Assembly (NCBI GenBank): GCA_018725205.1 | Contig: QLUB01000093.1 | Location: 1 to 7,095, forward strand | Source: a candidate division NPL-UPA2 bacterium | GTDB taxonomy: Bacteria > Bacillota > UBA994 | Reading direction: 5' to 3' | DNA length: 7,095 nucleotides | Shown: one piece after another, positions 5,150-7,095 of the stretch | How positions within the stretch are numbered: position 1 is the stretch's first letter | Layout of the letters: every line of letters starts with the position of its first letter | Made by a program: the position numbers and the translations under genes | The notes under the pieces: model-generated | What the model was told of the DNA's origin: nothing | The model's database searches: none | What the model saw: only the letters and a program-made list of their open reading frames with translations

Positions 5150-5178
5150 TGCCAAAACAAAATTTCACGTCCCCCGTG
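5150..5178 (-). terminator. Possible weak intrinsic terminator of the EAL-CBS-GGDEF gene
   Basis: Read on the minus strand, CACG-GGGGA-CGTG (5178 down to 5166) can form a 4-bp hairpin, followed by the T-rich AAATTTTGTTTT. It lies about 25 nt after the stop codon of the minus-strand gene. The position and T-rich tail are right, but the stem is short. The whole 118-bp gap between the convergent genes holds no other gene. Confidence 0.35.
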
Positions 5179-5202
5179 TTGCGCAGCGGAAAGCCTCCCA
5201 GT

Positions 5203-7095
5203 TCATTCGCAAGTAGCCCGGCGGTCGCGTACGATTATGCTACCGAGCTCACTTTTGGCTCGTTTCTTCAACTGAGCAGCTGTCTTACCTAGCTGCAAGT
5301 AGTCCTGCTGCGCGCGACAGTCGACGATGGCCATAGACACAGTAGTCAGCGGCAAAAAGTCTTCAATGCCTTCTCGCGTTCGGCCCCAAAAAGTCCCGCG
5401 TTCCCAGTCTACGGGAATAAAGCACCGACGCACTGCGCGCGCAAACAGGTCGGCAATGCGGTTAGCCAATGGATCGGCCTTTGTCTCAGCAGTAACAATC
5501 ACAAAGTCATCACCACCGATGTGTCCAATGAAGTCCCCTACTGCGCCATAGCGTCTGGTAGCATATAAGAGCAGGCGCGCAATCAGCACAATCATTTTGT
5601 CGCCTTTGTCAAAACCGTAGCTGTCGTTGTAGGCCTTAAAGTCGTCTAGGTCGGCGTAGATGACACTGCACGCATGGCCCAGTCGCATGCGGCGATGGAT
5701 TTCTTCTTCGATGGCCACATTGCCAGGTAGCCCAGTGAGCGGATTTGCCCCTTTGGCTAGATCGATTTGCAGGCGGGCCATGCCATTTAGTAATCGCTGC
5801 ATAGGAACAACCCCAGCATAAGACTCATCCTTGTTCAAAGCAATCAGGTCGTCGTACAGTTTCTCCGCAGGGCGGGTCAATGCGGCCTCCAGAGCTTGGT
5901 CAAGCGTTGCATTACTGTCCAAGAGTAGCGGAGCGCGATCCATGATTTCACACACTGGGCGGCGTGAGAACAAAGGCACGCCGAATTTTGCGCTGAGAAT
6001 TTTGTCGAGGTAATGGCGCATAACTAGACCAACTGGAACGCCATGGCGCAGAATAGTTAGGCTAGCAAGAGGGTCTTCTGTCTCTGCTAGCATCTCTTTA
6101 GCTATCGTCACGGTCATAGTCTCATCAGCGGTGATGCCGCTTACTGTTAGGTCGCTAAGGGTCTTAAAACGAGAGCCCAGCAAGTGCCCATATTGGTTCC
6201 GGTTAATGGCACGAATCGCCTCACGGCTTGCATACGGTTTGGGATTGTGCGGCCTAGCGATAAAGTACCCTTGTCCGTAGTCGACCCCTAACCCAATCAA
6301 GGTCGCCAGCTCTGCTTCGCTTTCGATACCCTCAGCGACAACTTTGGCGTTAATGCTTTTGGCTACGGTACACAGTGCCTTGATTACTGATTGTCGGGCG
6401 AAGTCGCGGGTTACATTGCGCACTAAGGACATGTCCACCTTAATGTAGTCAGGCTTAAGTTCGGCTAAAGTCAGTAGCCCTGAGTGACCTGCGCCGACAT
6501 CGTCAATGGCTATGCGGTAGCCTTGGTCGCGGTAGTGCTTCAAGGTAGCCTGAAACGCGCGGTAGTTCTCCACATAATGGCGCTCTGTAAGTTCAAAAAC
6601 AATCTGTGAGGGGTCGAGCCCCTTACGGCGCAGCATGGTCAGGGTCTCTCCGCCGACGAACCCTTTGTCGCAGACCGTCCTTGTGTGCACGTTAATGAAC
6701 AGTTTTTGGTGGGCAGGCAAATCTCCTAGATGACTCACGGCTTTGGCACGGCAGATTCTCTCTAGCGCAAAGAGTGCTCCCGACTCCTCCGCCTGCGTGA
6801 ACAGGGAATCAGGTGTAGATAAGCGTGAGTCGTCCGGGCCGCGGGCGAGCGCCTCATAGCCAAGCAGTTCGGCTGACGCTAAAGAAATAATCGGTTGATA
6901 CACTATGCCCACTCTTTCACTACGCAACACGTCAAACAGTTCTTGCTCTAGGGTCAGTGGGGCTGGTTGAGTTGCCTGTGCCGACGCGGGTGCCAATAAG
7001 CCGGGGGCGTCTGCAAGATTGTTTAGGCCAAACATGTGCCACAGCTCGAAATCCACTTGCTCGCTTCCTTTCGCGCATGAATACCTGTCGCGCAT
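5203..7095 (-). CDS. Cyclic-di-GMP protein with EAL, paired CBS and GGDEF domains
   Basis: Up to 630 residues, no transmembrane segment or signal peptide seen, so probably cytoplasmic. The EAL phosphodiesterase domain (about 52-290) looks active: EALAR (E81), INV (N135), FELTER (E168), DDVGAG (D198, D199), YIKVD (K219), VAEGIE (E255) and GQGYFIARP. A CBS pair (about 310-440) may bind an adenine nucleotide. The GGDEF domain (about 450-620) has NPLTGLP, D482-x-D484 and a signature GGDDF (527-531) in place of GGDEF. The inhibitory RxxD site is absent (AVGD, 518-521). The net activity is thus more likely cyclic-di-GMP breakdown, with the GGDEF part possibly a GTP-sensing module; this is inferred. 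The frame is open to the window edge, where an ATG occupies 7095-7093. GTG 7056 follows AAAGGAAGC (7071-7063) and is a serious alternative start; the true start could also lie outside. It is convergent with the hydrogenase operon and not obviously linked to it. Confidence 0.9.
   Translation of the reverse strand: MRDRYSCAKGSEQVDFELWHMFGLNNLADAPGLLAPASAQATQPAPLTLEQELFDVLRSERVGIVYQPIISLASAELLGYEALARGPDDSRLSTPDSLFTQAEESGALFALERICRAKAVSHLGDLPAHQKLFINVHTRTVCDKGFVGGETLTMLRRKGLDPSQIVFELTERHYVENYRAFQATLKHYRDQGYRIAIDDVGAGHSGLLTLAELKPDYIKVDMSLVRNVTRDFARQSVIKALCTVAKSINAKVVAEGIESEAELATLIGLGVDYGQGYFIARPHNPKPYASREAIRAINRNQYGHLLGSRFKTLSDLTVSGITADETMTVTIAKEMLAETEDPLASLTILRHGVPVGLVMRHYLDKILSAKFGVPLFSRRPVCEIMDRAPLLLDSNATLDQALEAALTRPAEKLYDDLIALNKDESYAGVVPMQRLLNGMARLQIDLAKGANPLTGLPGNVAIEEEIHRRMRLGHACSVIYADLDDFKAYNDSYGFDKGDKMIVLIARLLLYATRRYGAVGDFIGHIGGDDFVIVTAETKADPLANRIADLFARAVRRCFIPVDWERGTFWGRTREGIEDFLPLTTVSMAIVDCRAQQDYLQLGKTAAQLKKRAKSELGSIIVRDRRATCE

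Noticed and set aside
7071..7095. Direct repeat TCGCGCAT at 7071-7078 and 7088-7095
   Set aside because: Only 8 bp and two copies at the window edge; one copy contains the candidate ATG of the cyclic-di-GMP gene. No sign of a mobile element or recombination site.
1..7095. CRISPR arrays, insertion sequences, tRNA genes or integrase sites
   Set aside because: No spaced direct repeats, no transposase-like frames, no tRNA cloverleaf and no terminal inverted repeats were seen on either strand.

Overview
The window looks like chromosomal DNA of an anaerobic, H2-metabolising bacterium, most likely a Bacillota (Clostridia-type) lineage. The evidence is the 5S rRNA sequence, purine-rich Shine-Dalgarno sites with GTG and TTG starts, a SpoIIE-type PP2C phosphatase and two [FeFe]-hydrogenase-type proteins. 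The species cannot be named from this sequence.

Layout: a complete 5S rRNA gene (about 3-120) is followed by its intrinsic terminator (about 129-165). A short intergenic region (166-277) carries a good sigma-A-type promoter. Overlapping and following the promoter's -10 box are two tandem 18-bp sequences resembling the operator of the NADH/NAD+-sensing repressor Rex. Five tightly packed plus-strand genes follow, with overlaps of 4 bp or gaps of 0-12 bp: (1) a 79-residue thioredoxin-like [2Fe-2S] ferredoxin; (2) a 575-residue sensory [FeFe]-hydrogenase-like protein of HydS / group C type, with two [4Fe-4S] motifs, an H-cluster domain, an extra Fe-S motif, a PAS domain and a C-terminal helix; (3) a SpoIIE/PP2C phosphatase with an extra C-terminal domain of unknown function; (4) a second thioredoxin-like [2Fe-2S] ferredoxin; (5) a group-B-like [FeFe] hydrogenase with an Fe-S-rich N-terminus. 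The only other gene is a minus-strand EAL-CBS-GGDEF cyclic-di-GMP protein, convergent with the operon and separated from it by 118 bp of structured non-coding DNA.

Proposed working model (inference): the operon is a hydrogen/redox-sensing unit. The HydS-like protein, fed by its small ferredoxin, would sense H2 or ferredoxin redox state. It would pass the state through its PAS and helical tail to the separately encoded PP2C phosphatase, which would dephosphorylate a regulator not encoded here. The group B hydrogenase with its own small ferredoxin is probably the metabolic partner. Rex-like sites at the promoter would add control by the NADH/NAD+ ratio. The combination of sensory hydrogenase, phosphatase and group B enzyme resembles the phosphatase-linked (C3) arrangement recognised in hydrogenase classification, but its signalling mechanism, the phosphatase tail domain and the ferredoxin pairing are, as far as I know, not experimentally resolved.
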